Assembly (NCBI GenBank): GCA_002255955.1
Contig: NKIM01000001.1
Location: 186,001 to 250,000 of the forward strand
Length of the DNA: 64,000 bases
Origin: Burkholderiales bacterium PBB2
GTDB taxonomy: Bacteria > Pseudomonadota > Gammaproteobacteria > Burkholderiales > Burkholderiaceae_C
Direction of reading: 5' to 3'
The position numbers and the translations under genes are program-made. The notes beneath the pieces were generated by a model. That model had not been told where the DNA came from. It saw only the letters and a program-made list of their open reading frames with translations, and did no database searches. Shown piece by piece: positions 1 through 9,006 of this stretch (position 1 is its first letter; each line of letters starts with the position of its first letter).

Positions 1-807
1 TGGGAGCCCAAGAACTACGACGGCACCTTCGACGGCCCCCTGCCCTTGCGCAAGGCGCTGGCCAAGTCCAAGAACATGGTGTCCATTCGCGTGCTCAACT
101 CCATCGGCGTCCATTACGCGCAGGAGTGGATCACCCGCTTTGGCTTCGAAGCCGAAAAACACCCGGCCTACCTGACCATGGCCCTCGGCGCCGGCTCGGT
201 GACGCCCATGCAGATGGCCCAGGGCTATGCCGTCTTCGCCAACGGCGGTCATCGCATCACGCCCCAGCTGATCGCCAAGCTGACCGACAACAAGGGCCGC
301 CTGCTGTACGAAGCACCGCAGCTGGAAGTGGGCGAAGACAGCCGTGTGATCGAAGCGCGCAATGCCTTCCTGATGACCAGCCTTTTGCAAGAGGTGACGC
401 GCAGCGGCACGGCCGCCCGGGCTCAAGCCCAGCTCAAGCGACCTGACATCTACGGCAAGACCGGCACCACCAACGACTCGATGGACGCCTGGTTCGCCGG
501 CTACCAGCAGGAGGTGGTGGCCGTGGTCTGGATGGGTTACGACCAGCCCAAGAAGCTGGGCGACCGTGAAACCGGCGGCGGGCTGTCGCTGCCGATCTGG
601 ATCGAGTACATGAGCCAGGCCCTCAAAGGCGTGCCGGTCAGTGAAATGCCGGTGCCCGAGGGCGTGGTCAATCGCAATGGCGAGTGGTACTACGACGAAT
701 ACACCGGCACCGCCGGCGTGCGCGAACTGAGTCAGTCCGAAGGCAAGCTGCCGGGTGCTGCCAGCGAGGACGAGAAGAAGAGCATCCTCGACCTGTTCAA
801 GCGCTGA
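1..807 (+). CDS. mrcA: Penicillin-binding protein 1A, C-terminal part (cut by window start)
   Basis: Bifunctional murein glycosyltransferase/transpeptidase of the inner membrane that polymerises and cross-links peptidoglycan. Only the last 268 residues are present; the frame is open from base 1, so the gene begins before the window. The transpeptidase domain shows the SxN motif (SKN, in ALAKSKN, near residue 23) and the KTGTT motif (YGKTGTTNDSMDAWFAGY) followed by the usual WFAGY block. The SxxK serine lies upstream and is not visible. The tail is short and acidic/basic. It converges with cyaY, and its stop codon lies in the loop of a 10-bp hairpin. The family is certain; PBP1A rather than another class A PBP is likely from the neighbourhood with cyaY. 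Confidence 0.93.
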   Translation, partial: WEPKNYDGTFDGPLPLRKALAKSKNMVSIRVLNSIGVHYAQEWITRFGFEAEKHPAYLTMALGAGSVTPMQMAQGYAVFANGGHRITPQLIAKLTDNKGRLLYEAPQLEVGEDSRVIEARNAFLMTSLLQEVTRSGTAARAQAQLKRPDIYGKTGTTNDSMDAWFAGYQQEVVAVVWMGYDQPKKLGDRETGGGLSLPIWIEYMSQALKGVPVSEMPVPEGVVNRNGEWYYDEYTGTAGVRELSQSEGKLPGAASEDEKKSILDLFKR

Positions 808-818
808 GGCGCTTGAAC
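795..818. other. 10-bp perfect hairpin enclosing the mrcA stop codon
   Basis: The arms GTTCAAGCGC (795-804) and GCGCTTGAAC (809-818) pair perfectly around a TGAG loop that holds the TGA stop of the upstream gene. There is no U-tract on either strand, so it is not a classical intrinsic terminator. It may protect the 3' end or separate the convergent mrcA and cyaY transcripts. Confidence 0.5.
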
Positions 819-848
819 GGCCTCTTCACACCAGCGCGGGCCGACGGA

Positions 849-1235
849 TCAAGCCGGCGTGAACTGCAAGGCCTTGCCACCCTGAGCACTGGCCTGCTCG
901 GACAGCAGCTGGTGGAACTCAACCCCGCTGCGCGTGTCCAGCCAGTGGCCGCCCACAAACCGGAAGTGGTAGCCGCCGGCACGCGCCGCCAGCCAAATTT
1001 CCTGCAGCGGCGCCTGCGTGTTCAGGATGATCTTGCTGCCACCGGGAAAGCTCAGCTCCAGCAGCCCGCCACTGCGGTGGCTGTCGATATCGATCACATC
1101 ACCATCGAGCCAGGCGTCCACCGTCGCCTCGATCCGGTCCAACACGGCGCGGGTGCGCGCCTGGTAGTCGACATCGCTGAGCGGCGTGGCGGCAGGAACG
1201 GCAGACGGGCTGGAGGATTCGGCAGACTGGGACAT
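849..1235 (-). CDS. cyaY: Frataxin-like iron donor CyaY
   Basis: A small cytosolic acidic protein of the frataxin family that binds iron and modulates Fe-S cluster assembly by the Isc system. The reading frame extends upstream, but the family alignment supports the ATG at 1235, giving 128 residues, with an N-terminal extension of about 20 Ser/Ala/Pro residues beyond the E. coli protein. The conserved frataxin core is clear: LLELSFPGGSKIILNTQAPL, then EIWLAARAGGYHF and W. It is divergent from lptM, the standard cyaY-lptM arrangement, and convergent with mrcA. Confidence 0.93.
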   Translation of the reverse strand: MSQSAESSSPSAVPAATPLSDVDYQARTRAVLDRIEATVDAWLDGDVIDIDSHRSGGLLELSFPGGSKIILNTQAPLQEIWLAARAGGYHFRFVGGHWLDTRSGVEFHQLLSEQASAQGGKALQFTPA

Positions 1236-1286
1236 GGTAATGCGGAAGGGGAAAGCGCTCCAGGCAGGCAGCGATAAACTGCGGCC

Positions 1287-1541
1287 ATGAAAGCAAACAA
1301 CGAACAGCTTCGCAGTGTAGGCCCGCGGGCCGCTGGCCCGCAGATGCCAGGGTCTTTGCGCCGCGCGGGTGCAAGCTTCACGCTCTGCCTGAGCCTGAGT
1401 TTGCTCGGCGCCTGCGGCCAGAAGGGGCCACTCTATCTGCCCCAGCCACAAGCCCAAGCTCAGTCCCAGACGCCCGCTCCTTCCACCCAAGGCCAAGCGG
1501 CCAAGACGCCCAGCCCGGCTGCCAGCGCCGCCCGGCCCTGA
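1287..1541 (+). CDS. lptM: Small lipoprotein LptM (YifL)
   Basis: A small outer-membrane lipoprotein that assists maturation of the LptDE lipopolysaccharide translocon. An 84-residue protein with a basic N-terminus, a hydrophobic segment and a lipobox LGAC with Cys43, followed by the diagnostic GQKGPLYLP motif and a Pro/Gln/Ala-rich tail. It is divergent from cyaY. In many proteobacteria lysA follows directly in the same orientation; here a minus-strand ABC transporter converges instead. The ATG at 1287 leaves an unusually long n-region of about 27 residues; a later in-frame start is possible. Confidence 0.88.
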   Translation: MKANNEQLRSVGPRAAGPQMPGSLRRAGASFTLCLSLSLLGACGQKGPLYLPQPQAQAQSQTPAPSTQGQAAKTPSPAASAARP

Positions 1542-1584
1542 AGCAGAACCCCGCGAGCCCTGCCGAGCCTCGCCAGCCGAGGCC

Positions 1585-2580
1585 TCAGATCCGGCCTTCC
1601 TCCACCGCGTGGCAGGCCACGCGAACGCCCTTGAATTCCAGCATGGCCGGGCGCTCGCTCTTGCAGCGCGCACTGGCATGCGGGCAGCGCGGGTGGAAGC
1701 TGCAGCCGCTGGGCGGGTTGAGCGGATTCGGCACCTCGCCCTGCACCGGGGTGCGTGAACGGCCCGTCATGTGGATGTCGGGAATCGCATCCAGCAACAT
1801 GCGCGTGTAGGGATGGCGCGGCCGGGCGAAGAGCTCGCCCTTGTCGGCCAGCTCGACCAGGCGCCCCAGATACATCACCCCCACCTGATCCGAGACATGG
1901 CGCACCACCGCCAAGTTGTGGGAGATGAAGAGGTAGGTCAGGCCGCGCTCACGCTGCAGCTCCTTCATGATGTTGAGCACCTGGGCCTGGACCGAGACGT
2001 CCAGGGCCGAGGTCGGCTCGTCGCAGACCAGAAACTCCGGTTGCGTGGCCAAGGCGCGCGCGATCGAGATGCGCTGCCGCTGGCCGCCCGAGAACTGGTG
2101 CGGGAACTTTTCGCGGTCCGCCGCCGTCAGGCCCACCGATTGCAGCAACTCGGCCACGCGCACACGCTGGGCATCGACGCCATCGATCAAGCCATGCTCG
2201 CGCAGCGGCTCGGCAATGATGTCCTGCACCTTCCAGCGCGGGTTCAGCGAAGCATAAGGGTCCTGGAAGATCATCTGCATGCGCCGACGCAGGGCCAGGG
2301 CGCCGCTGGACGCCAGGGTCTTGGCCGTGTCGGCGCCGTCGAATTCCACGCTGCCGCGGGTTGGCTCGTACAAGCCCACCAGCAGGCGCGCCACCGTGCT
2401 CTTGCCGCAGCCCGATTCGCCCACCAGAGCCAGGGTCTTGCCGCGCTCGATCGAAAAGCTGACGCCATCCACCGCATGGACGAACTGGCGCGGCTTGCGC
2501 TCCACCACCCGGTTCAGCCAGGGCGGGGACACGTCGAAGATTTTTGCGAGGTCTTTCACCTCCACCAAGGGGCGGCTCAT
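1585..2580 (-). CDS. dppF: Dipeptide/oligopeptide ABC transporter ATP-binding protein (DppF/OppF type)
   Basis: Second ATPase of a peptide-type importer; it powers uptake on the cytoplasmic face with DppD. 331 residues. Walker [10 protein letters not shown] near residue 55, signature [15 protein letters not shown], Walker [18 protein letters not shown]-loop SHNLAVV, and the C-terminal oligo_HPY extension with Cys-rich [15 protein letters not shown] characteristic of Opp/Dpp ATPases. It starts at ATG 2580, sharing a 4-bp ATGA overlap with dppD. It is the last gene of the dppBCDF-like operon. Substrate cannot be told from sequence: peptides, glutathione, nickel or opines are all possible. Confidence 0.88.
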   Translation of the reverse strand: MSRPLVEVKDLAKIFDVSPPWLNRVVERKPRQFVHAVDGVSFSIERGKTLALVGESGCGKSTVARLLVGLYEPTRGSVEFDGADTAKTLASSGALALRRRMQMIFQDPYASLNPRWKVQDIIAEPLREHGLIDGVDAQRVRVAELLQSVGLTAADREKFPHQFSGGQRQRISIARALATQPEFLVCDEPTSALDVSVQAQVLNIMKELQRERGLTYLFISHNLAVVRHVSDQVGVMYLGRLVELADKGELFARPRHPYTRMLLDAIPDIHMTGRSRTPVQGEVPNPLNPPSGCSFHPRCPHASARCKSERPAMLEFKGVRVACHAVEEGRI

Positions 2581-3563
2581 CGTGCGGCCTCCGCTTGAGT
2601 TGCGGCATGAAGCCAGCAGGCGGCGCGACCGGCGCCCACCGGCACCAGCTCCGGCCGTTCAGTTCGGCAGCGCTCGAACACCTGCGGGCAGCGCGGGTTG
2701 AAAGCGCAGCCCTTGGGAATGGCGTTCAGGCGCGGCATGGCGCCGTCGATCTGCAGCAGGCGCTCACGGTCTTCGTCCATGGCCGGGATGGAGCCCATCA
2801 GACCCGCGGTATAGGGATGGGCGGGCTTGTGGATCACATCATGCACCGGCCCGATCTCGGCCACGCGGCCGGCATACAGCACCGCCACGCGGTCGCAGGT
2901 TTCGGCGATCACGCCCATGTCATGGGTGACCAACATCACGGCCGCGCCCTGCTCCTTGCAGATGCGTTTGAGCAGGGAGATGATCTGCGCCTGGATGGAG
3001 ACATCGAGCGCCGTGGTCGGTTCATCCGCCACGATCAGCTTCGGGCTGGCCGCCAGGGCCAGGGCGATCACCACACGCTGGCGCATGCCGCCCGAGAACT
3101 GGTGCGGGTATTGATCGATGCGCTCGGCCGCCGCGGGAATGCCGGTCTGCTCGAGCAGATCGATGGCCCGCGCACGCGCCTGCGCCTGACTCAGATCCAG
3201 ATGGGTGGTGATGGTTTCGATCAGCTGCTGGCCCACGGTGTAAAGCGGGTTCAGCGAGGTCAGCGGGTCCTGAAAGATCGCACCGATCTGGCGGCCGCGG
3301 ATCTTGCGCATCTGCTCGTAGGGCAGGTTGTCGATGCGCTTGCCTTCAAGCAGGATCTCGCCCGAGGCGATGCGCCCCGGTGGGTCCAGCAGGCCGATGA
3401 TGGCCGCGCCGGTCAAGGACTTGCCGGCACCGGACTCGCCCACCACGCCCAGGATCTCTCCCGGCGCGATGTCGAAATTGATGTCGTCCAGCGCCAGCAA
3501 GGTGCCGCGCCGGGTGGGGAATTCGACCCGCAGATGGCGGACCTCAAGCAAGGGTGTGCTCAT
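2577..3563 (-). CDS. dppD: Dipeptide/oligopeptide ABC transporter ATP-binding protein (DppD/OppD type)
   Basis: First ATPase of the peptide-type importer. An in-frame extension reaches 3689, but the ATG at 3563 ([13 protein letters not shown]) gives the normal family start and 328 residues. Walker A GESGAGKS, signature [15 protein letters not shown], Walker [18 protein letters not shown]-loop THDMGV, and the C-terminal oligo_HPY region [15 protein letters not shown], whose cysteines bind an Fe-S cluster in some relatives. Its stop overlaps the dppF start by 4 bp, implying translational coupling. Confidence 0.88.
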   Translation of the reverse strand: MSTPLLEVRHLRVEFPTRRGTLLALDDINFDIAPGEILGVVGESGAGKSLTGAAIIGLLDPPGRIASGEILLEGKRIDNLPYEQMRKIRGRQIGAIFQDPLTSLNPLYTVGQQLIETITTHLDLSQAQARARAIDLLEQTGIPAAAERIDQYPHQFSGGMRQRVVIALALAASPKLIVADEPTTALDVSIQAQIISLLKRICKEQGAAVMLVTHDMGVIAETCDRVAVLYAGRVAEIGPVHDVIHKPAHPYTAGLMGSIPAMDEDRERLLQIDGAMPRLNAIPKGCAFNPRCPQVFERCRTERPELVPVGAGRAACWLHAATQAEAAR

Positions 3564-3583
3564 GGGCAGGAAAGGTTTGCAAT

Positions 3584-4528
3584 TCAACGCAGGCGGGGAT
3601 TGAGCGCATCGCGCAACCAGTCCCCCAGCAGGTTCACCGACAGGGCGATCAGCACCAGCATCGCGCCGGGCCAGATGGTGATCCACCATTCGCCGGAGAA
3701 CAAAAAGTCGTTGCCCACACGGATCAAGGTGCCCAGCGAGGGGCTGGTCGGCGGCACGCCGACGCCGAGGAAGGACAGGGTCGCTTCGGTGATGATGGCC
3801 GAGGCCACCTGGATGGTGGCCAGCACCAGCACCGGGCCCAGCACATTGGGCAGCACATGGCGGCGCATGATGCGAAGCGGCGTGACGCCGATGACGCGGG
3901 CCGCCTGCACATACTCCTTGTTGCGCTCCACCATGGTGGTGCCGCGCACTGTGCGGGCGTACTGCACCCAGCCGGTCAGCGAGATGGCCAGGATCAGCAC
4001 CAGAAAAGCCAGGGTGTCATGGGCATTCGGGAACATGGCCCGGCCCACACCGTCGATCAGCAGCGCGATCAGGATGGAGGGGAAGGACAGCATGACGTCG
4101 CACACGCGCATGATCAGCGCATCGATCTTGCCGCCGACAAAGCCGGCCAGCAGACCCAGGCCCACGCCCATCACCATGCTCAGCAGCACCGAGGCCAGGC
4201 CGACGAAGAGCGAGATGCGGGCGCCGTACATCAGGGCCGAGAGGATGTCGCGGCCCTGGTCGTCGGTACCGAGCAGGTACTTGCTGCTGCCGCCTTCCAT
4301 CCACGCCGGCGGCAGGCGTGAATCCATCAACTCCAGCGTGGCCAGATCGAAGGGGTTGTGCGGCGCGACGAACTCGGCAAAGACGGCGCAGAACACGCAG
4401 ATCAAGGCGATCACGGCCGCGCCCATCGCCACCGGCGAGCTGCGGAAGGAGTACCAGACATCGCCATCAAAAAAGCGCTGCAGCGCATTCGGCGCAGCAG
4501 GCACGGGCGGGATGGAAGCTTGGCTCAT
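3584..4528 (-). CDS. dppC: Peptide ABC transporter permease (DppC/OppC type)
   Basis: Inner-membrane permease of the importer, 314 residues. It has an N-terminal cytoplasmic segment, one transmembrane helix, the OppC_N region with the periplasmic block ending LLGTDDQGRDILS, and a five-helix BPD_transp_1 domain with the EAA loop EYVQAARVIGVTPLRIMRRHVLPN that docks on the ATPases. The C-terminus DWLRDALNPRLR is typical of the family. It lies 20 bp upstream of dppD and downstream of dppB on the minus strand. Confidence 0.88.
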   Translation of the reverse strand: MSQASIPPVPAAPNALQRFFDGDVWYSFRSSPVAMGAAVIALICVFCAVFAEFVAPHNPFDLATLELMDSRLPPAWMEGGSSKYLLGTDDQGRDILSALMYGARISLFVGLASVLLSMVMGVGLGLLAGFVGGKIDALIMRVCDVMLSFPSILIALLIDGVGRAMFPNAHDTLAFLVLILAISLTGWVQYARTVRGTTMVERNKEYVQAARVIGVTPLRIMRRHVLPNVLGPVLVLATIQVASAIITEATLSFLGVGVPPTSPSLGTLIRVGNDFLFSGEWWITIWPGAMLVLIALSVNLLGDWLRDALNPRLR

Positions 4529-4574
4529 CGGGTCGAGTCTTCTCTGAAATCAAAGGTCAGGCGGCGGGGCGAGT

Positions 4575-5552
4575 TCAATGGGCTTTGCCCTGGGTGCGCA
4601 GGCGCGGGTCGACGGCGAAGTACAGCAGATCCACCAGCAGATTGATGCTGACGAAGATGAAGGAGATCAGGCACAGGTAGGCGGCCATGACCGGGATGTC
4701 GGCGAACTGCACGGCCTGGATGAAGAGCAAGCCCATGCCCGGCCACTGGAACACCGTCTCGGTGATGATGGCGAAGGCAATCAGCTGGCCCAGCTGCAGG
4801 CCGGTGATGGTGATCACCGGCACCAAGGTGTTCTTGAGCGCATGGCCGAAGTACACGGCCTGGTTGCTCAGACCACGGGCGCGGGCGAACTTGATGTAGT
4901 CGGTGCGCAGCACCTCGAGCATCTCGGCGCGCACCAGGCGCATGATCAGGGTCAGCTGGAACACCGACAAGGTGATGGCCGGCAGCAGCACATGTCGCAG
5001 GCCGTCGGCCGTCAGCAAGCCCGTAGTCCAGCTGCCGATCGCAAGCACATCGCCGCGCCCAAAGCTGGGCAGCCATTTGAGCCAGACCGCGAACACCAGA
5101 ATCAGCAGGATACCGATGAGAAAAGTCGGGAGGGACACCCCCAGCAGGGACAGCATCATCAGCAGCTGCGAGCTGGCCTTGCCGCGCCGCAAGGCGGCAT
5201 AGACCCCAAGCGGGATGCCCACCGACAGCGCAATCAAGCCGGCCACCAGGGCCAGCTCCAGCGTGGCCGGCAGGCGCTCGGCGATCAGGTCCGACACCTT
5301 GCGGCCCTGACGCAGGCTCAAGCCAAACTCGCCCTGCACCGCATTGCCTACAAAACGCGCGAACTGCACGGGAAACGGGGCATCCAAGCCCAGGTCGCGG
5401 CGCAAGGCCTCGCGTTGCTCTTGCGTGGCATCCTGGCCCAGCAGGTTGGTGACGGGATCGCCCACATACTGAAACAGCATGAAGGACACGCAGGCCACCG
5501 TGAGCATCACGATAAGAGACTGGACCAGGCGGCGGAGGATGAAAACTAGCAT
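4575..5552 (-). CDS. dppB: Peptide ABC transporter permease (DppB/OppB type)
   Basis: Inner-membrane permease partner of DppC, 325 residues from ATG 5552; the frame runs on to 5690, but the sequence there is not family-like. N-terminus MLVFILRRLVQSLIVML is the typical DppB first helix, followed by GDPV, the periplasmic region with LGLD and the EAA loop TDYIKFARARGLSNQAVYFGHALKN. The C-terminus VDLLYFAVDPRLR is canonical. It is the promoter-proximal gene of the operon. No substrate-binding protein is encoded within the next several kilobases upstream, which is unusual for this class. Confidence 0.88.
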   Translation of the reverse strand: MLVFILRRLVQSLIVMLTVACVSFMLFQYVGDPVTNLLGQDATQEQREALRRDLGLDAPFPVQFARFVGNAVQGEFGLSLRQGRKVSDLIAERLPATLELALVAGLIALSVGIPLGVYAALRRGKASSQLLMMLSLLGVSLPTFLIGILLILVFAVWLKWLPSFGRGDVLAIGSWTTGLLTADGLRHVLLPAITLSVFQLTLIMRLVRAEMLEVLRTDYIKFARARGLSNQAVYFGHALKNTLVPVITITGLQLGQLIAFAIITETVFQWPGMGLLFIQAVQFADIPVMAAYLCLISFIFVSINLLVDLLYFAVDPRLRTQGKAH

Positions 5553-5824
5553 GTCGGTAGGTTCGGTTGGCGGCCTTGGCAAGGGCTGACCCCGACACGG
5601 TCTGTCAAGCGCTCGGCGCTCCCCCATGCATGAATCGGCCTTGTCCGGGCGCGCCCTGCCCCGGTTCGGTCGGTGTTTGAAATCGCTCAAGCATCTCGGA
5701 GCCAGCCAGGCCCCTGCGCTTCAAGTCCGCGCCATCATGGCGAAGAGCGCATCAGACCACAAAGGGGAAAGTCCCGATGCGGTGGGTGCCGAACGCAGCC
5801 CGCGGCTGCGCACGGACGCGGCAC

Positions 5825-6619
5825 TCAGAATCGCAAACTGCCCGCCAGCGGTTGCTGCTCGGCGCTGAGCAGCAGGATGTCACCGTAGCAGGCTTCGGAG
5901 CGGCTGCGGGTGTTGTCGGCATCGGTCATCAAGGCCATGGAGACCAAGCGGCCGGGCGCCTCACCGAACGCACGCTGAAAATCCGCCTGGATATCGCGCC
6001 GCAGCTGCTGCCAGCTGGGTTGCCGTTTGAAACCGCCGGAGCCGACGACGATTTTGCGGATGCGGTCGCTGCGGGCACTGACCACCACCGTCTCCGGCGC
6101 AGCCGAGGCGTCCCAGACGTACATCAGGGTGGCGTAGGGCGGCGCCTCGCCCGTCAAGGTGCGCACCAACTCGAACTGCATGCGATTGGCCAGGGACAAG
6201 CGCGACTCATCGCCCTCAAACCCCAGGAGCAGACGCGCCGGCGCATCGTCGGTCTCGGGCGCCCGAACGGTGGCCTTGGGCGAGTGCTCGCCGATCCAGA
6301 CATCGAACTGAAGCGCCGCCACCTGCTCGGGCGCCAGGTCCAGGCTGCGCCGCCACAAGCTGACCGACTGCTGCGCCTGCGCCAGCACGCAATCGCGCCC
6401 ACCCCGCTGCACGAAGGTGTACGCGGTGGACCGTTTGCCCGGCAACGCGCGCGGCGACCAATCGGCCAGCAGCTCCGGCATCAGGGGCGCTGAAGCCGCA
6501 GTCGGTTCAGATTCGTCGCTGGGCGCACTGGCACACGCGACCAAAGCCAGCGCCAGCAGCGCGCTGCAGGCCCGCGAGCACCCCGTCCATCGTCCACTCC
6601 TGGAATCCATCACCATCAC
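5825..6619 (-). CDS. DUF3047 domain lipoprotein
   Basis: Predicted exported lipoprotein of 264 residues with a basic N-terminus, hydrophobic segment and lipobox LVAC (Cys29) followed by a Ser/Pro/Glu-rich linker. The mature part resembles DUF3047 proteins: a beta-rich fold starting near LLADWSPRALPGKRSTAYTF and including FDVWIGEHS, PPYATLMYVWD and MALMTDADNTRSRSEACYGDILL near the end. Function is unknown; the DUF3047 fold looks carbohydrate-binding-module-like, but no ligand is established here. It stands alone, between the dpp operon and a porin on the same strand. Confidence 0.72.
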   Translation of the reverse strand: MMVMDSRSGRWTGCSRACSALLALALVACASAPSDESEPTAASAPLMPELLADWSPRALPGKRSTAYTFVQRGGRDCVLAQAQQSVSLWRRSLDLAPEQVAALQFDVWIGEHSPKATVRAPETDDAPARLLLGFEGDESRLSLANRMQFELVRTLTGEAPPYATLMYVWDASAAPETVVVSARSDRIRKIVVGSGGFKRQPSWQQLRRDIQADFQRAFGEAPGRLVSMALMTDADNTRSRSEACYGDILLLSAEQQPLAGSLRF

Positions 6620-6666
6620 CTCACCTCAATGCCGAATCAAAGCTCCGCAGCGTGACGATCGCCCAT

Positions 6667-6690
6667 GAAAAAGGCCGCTCGAAGCGGCCT
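6667..6690 (-). terminator. Intrinsic terminator of the downstream porin gene
   Basis: On the minus strand AGGCCGCT-TCG-AGCGGCCT is followed by TTTTTC. It lies 22 bp past the stop of the porin ending at 6712, and the stem is a perfect 8 bp. Confidence 0.85.
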
Positions 6691-6711
6691 GGATTCGAAC
6701 ACAAATCGGGT

Positions 6712-7797
6712 TCAGAAACGGTGACGGATGCCACTGCTGAGGCCGACACGGGTCTTGGCGGTGTTGTCGAAGGACACGGCGCCGCCGAGTTTCGAGTAAT
6801 CCGCCTCGAAGTACACGTCGGTGCGCTTGGAGAAGGCGTAATCCGCCACTGCGGCGACAAAACCGGCCTTGCTCTCGCCGCTCAGGCGATGGTGGCTTTG
6901 CTTGGCATACCAGGCTTGCAAGCCCAGGTTCAACTCTTTGTTCAGCTGGTAGGTGAAGCCCGCAGCCAGCATGTCGCGCTTCTTCACATCGAGACCGGCG
7001 GCATTCAGACGGCTGCTCGGGCTGACCGTATAGTTGGCGGTGTAGGCGATCTGCAGCGCATCGGTACCGGCATCGAACTTGTTCTGACCCCAGGACAGAT
7101 TGGCGTACAGAGGACCGGCGGTGTAGGCGCCACCGACCGTCAGGCCTCGCACCTTGCGACCCGCCGTGTCCTTGACCTCCAGCACACCGGCGCCGAATGC
7201 CAGTTCATCCTTGGCATAGCGCAGAAAGCCGCCCATGGATTTGTCCGGCGTGGCGCCCTCGCCCGCGCTGACCTGCAACTCACCACGGAAGGCACCAGAT
7301 TCCGCCAGGTACTTGACCATATTGCTCTGGCGTCCGGCCATGGCCATCACGGTCTCAGGGCGGAAGATCTCGATGTATGGCGAGTATTTGAAGGAGGAGT
7401 AGGTGCTGGTGTACAGATCGAACAGCACGTTGTACTGGCGACCCAAGGTGAGGCGGCCGTATTCCTTGGATTCCAGGCCCACCCAGGCTTGACGCCAGAA
7501 CTCAGCGGCGGTTTGCGTGCCCGTGTCGGAGTTGAGGCGGTGCTCCAAATTGGCGATCGCCTTGAGGCCACCACCCATGTCTTCCGCGACATTCACGCCG
7601 AGGCGGCTGTTTGACATGCCGCCAGGGATTACCTGGGACAAAGAGTCGCCCTTGCTGGCGGCCGACGACCCCGAATTGGTCGTGTAACGAACACCCACAT
7701 CCAGGATGCCATAGAGGCTCACGCTGGACTGCGCCCAGCCAGAGGACGAGAAAGCGGCCAGCAGGCCCAGGACCACAGCAGTCTTCTTCATCATCAT
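6712..7797 (-). CDS. Gram-negative trimeric porin (Burkholderia type)
   Basis: Outer-membrane general diffusion porin, 361 residues. The start is chosen at ATG 7797 (MMMKKT), 5 nt after an AAGGAGA ribosome-binding site; two further ATGs follow immediately. Signal peptide MMMKKTAVVLGLLAAFSS ends at GWA-QSSVSLYG; mature SSVSLYGILDVGVRYT is the classic start of Burkholderiales porins. Constriction-loop and strand features such as SRLGVNVAEDMGGGLKAI and GRQYNVLFD are present, and the last strand ends GIRHRF with the C-terminal Phe needed for BAM insertion. A second porin lies upstream on the same strand, with its own terminator between them. Confidence 0.93.
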   Translation of the reverse strand: MMMKKTAVVLGLLAAFSSSGWAQSSVSLYGILDVGVRYTTNSGSSAASKGDSLSQVIPGGMSNSRLGVNVAEDMGGGLKAIANLEHRLNSDTGTQTAAEFWRQAWVGLESKEYGRLTLGRQYNVLFDLYTSTYSSFKYSPYIEIFRPETVMAMAGRQSNMVKYLAESGAFRGELQVSAGEGATPDKSMGGFLRYAKDELAFGAGVLEVKDTAGRKVRGLTVGGAYTAGPLYANLSWGQNKFDAGTDALQIAYTANYTVSPSSRLNAAGLDVKKRDMLAAGFTYQLNKELNLGLQAWYAKQSHHRLSGESKAGFVAAVADYAFSKRTDVYFEADYSKLGGAVSFDNTAKTRVGLSSGIRHRF

Positions 7798-7940
7798 CGT
7801 TGTCTCCTTGTAGTGAATGTCTTGTACCGACAAAACCATTCTGTGCGAATGGCACCCACCAAGCGAGCCCGATGTTGCGACCCTCCTACACGCGCAAACC
7901 CTCCCATCGCGCGTCAGGCGCAAGCAAGTTTGGCTGCGGT

Positions 7941-7972
7941 TGAAAACAAAAAAGCCGCCCGAAGGCGGCTTT
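7941..7972 (-). terminator. Intrinsic terminator of the upstream porin gene
   Basis: Minus-strand stem AAAGCCGCC / GGCGGCTTT with a stable TTCG tetraloop, followed by TTTGTTTTC. It lies 29 bp past the porin stop at 8002, so the two porins are probably transcribed separately. Confidence 0.9.
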
Positions 7973-8001
7973 CTAATCAGGCTTGCTTTCGCAGGCTGGG
8001 A

Positions 8002-9006
8002 TCAGAAGCTGTGACGCACGCCGACGTCGAAGCCACCCGAACCGCCACCGGCAACGACGGTCGGTGTGTTCAACACGCCAACCTTGCCTGCGCCCTTGTT
8101 CTCGATCTTGGACACGGTGGTGTACAGAGCGGTGCGCTTGGACAGGTTATGGATGTAACCAGCCGACAGGTGGGTACCGTCGTAAGCCAGCTTCTGGGTT
8201 TCGGCGGAGCCGTTGGCATCAGCCTTGGTCCAGGAAGCCCAGACGCTGCCCGAACCCAGAGGAGCGGTCACAGCTGCAGTGATGATGGTCTGCTTGGCAG
8301 CGCCGAGCTTGTTGGTCGAGAAGGTCAGCGACGGCTTGGCGACGCCCAGGTCGTAAGAACCACCGAAGGAGCTCAGCTTGTACTTGGTGCCCACGCCAGC
8401 TTGCAGGAAGGCAGCGCTGACATGCAGCGGACCAGCAGCGTAACCAGCACGGCCACTGAATGCCTTGTTGGCGTTAGTACCTTCTCCAGCGGCCACGTCG
8501 GCGGCGCCGTAGAAGCCACCCAGGTTGCCCGGCAGCGAGTAGGACACCATGTTGTCAAAACGTGCAACGCTCACGCCGCTGCCCAGGGTGCTGTACAGCT
8601 GGTTGGCCTTGCCCAGGCCGGTGGCCGAGGTCGGGTCAAAGGCTTCGATGTGCAGTTGAGCCACCGACTTGTTGCGACCCAGGCGCACTTCACCGAACTC
8701 GCCAGCCAGGCTCACGGTGGCACGACGGCCCCAGAAACGGTCCTTGTCCGAGGTGCCTGCGTCAGCAGCAACGGAACCTTCCAGCCAGAAGCCAGCCTTC
8801 AGGCCGCCGCCCAGGTCTTCTTCACCGCGCACGCCCAGGCGGCTGCTGGTGTTGCCATCGGTGGCCAGGCTCTTCAGGGTTTGGCCGTTGGCCTTGGTGT
8901 AGCGAGCGGCCACGTCGATCACGCCGAACAGGGTCACCGACGATTGAGCCGATGCCACGGTCGCGAACGAACCCAGGACTGCCAGTGCAACGATTGATTT
9001 CTTCAT
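8002..9006 (-). CDS. Gram-negative trimeric porin (Burkholderia type)
   Basis: Second outer-membrane porin, 334 residues from ATG 9006. A GTG at 9018 is also in frame, but it overlaps the GTGGAG ribosome-binding site that serves the ATG. Signal peptide MKKSIVALAVLGSFATVASA, then mature QSSVTLFGVIDVAARYT. It shares the porin_4 pattern SRLGVRGEEDLGGGLKAGFWLEG and ends DVGVRHSF with terminal Phe. It is clearly diverged from its neighbour and does not look like a recent duplicate. It likely transports small hydrophilic solutes; no specificity can be read. Confidence 0.93.
   Translation of the reverse strand: MKKSIVALAVLGSFATVASAQSSVTLFGVIDVAARYTKANGQTLKSLATDGNTSSRLGVRGEEDLGGGLKAGFWLEGSVAADAGTSDKDRFWGRRATVSLAGEFGEVRLGRNKSVAQLHIEAFDPTSATGLGKANQLYSTLGSGVSVARFDNMVSYSLPGNLGGFYGAADVAAGEGTNANKAFSGRAGYAAGPLHVSAAFLQAGVGTKYKLSSFGGSYDLGVAKPSLTFSTNKLGAAKQTIITAAVTAPLGSGSVWASWTKADANGSAETQKLAYDGTHLSAGYIHNLSKRTALYTTVSKIENKGAGKVGVLNTPTVVAGGGSGGFDVGVRHSF

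Noticed and set aside
2544-4547. A 667-codon open frame on the plus strand
   Set aside because: It lies antisense to dppF, dppD and dppC, whose motifs are unambiguous. Long antisense frames are common in this GC-rich DNA.
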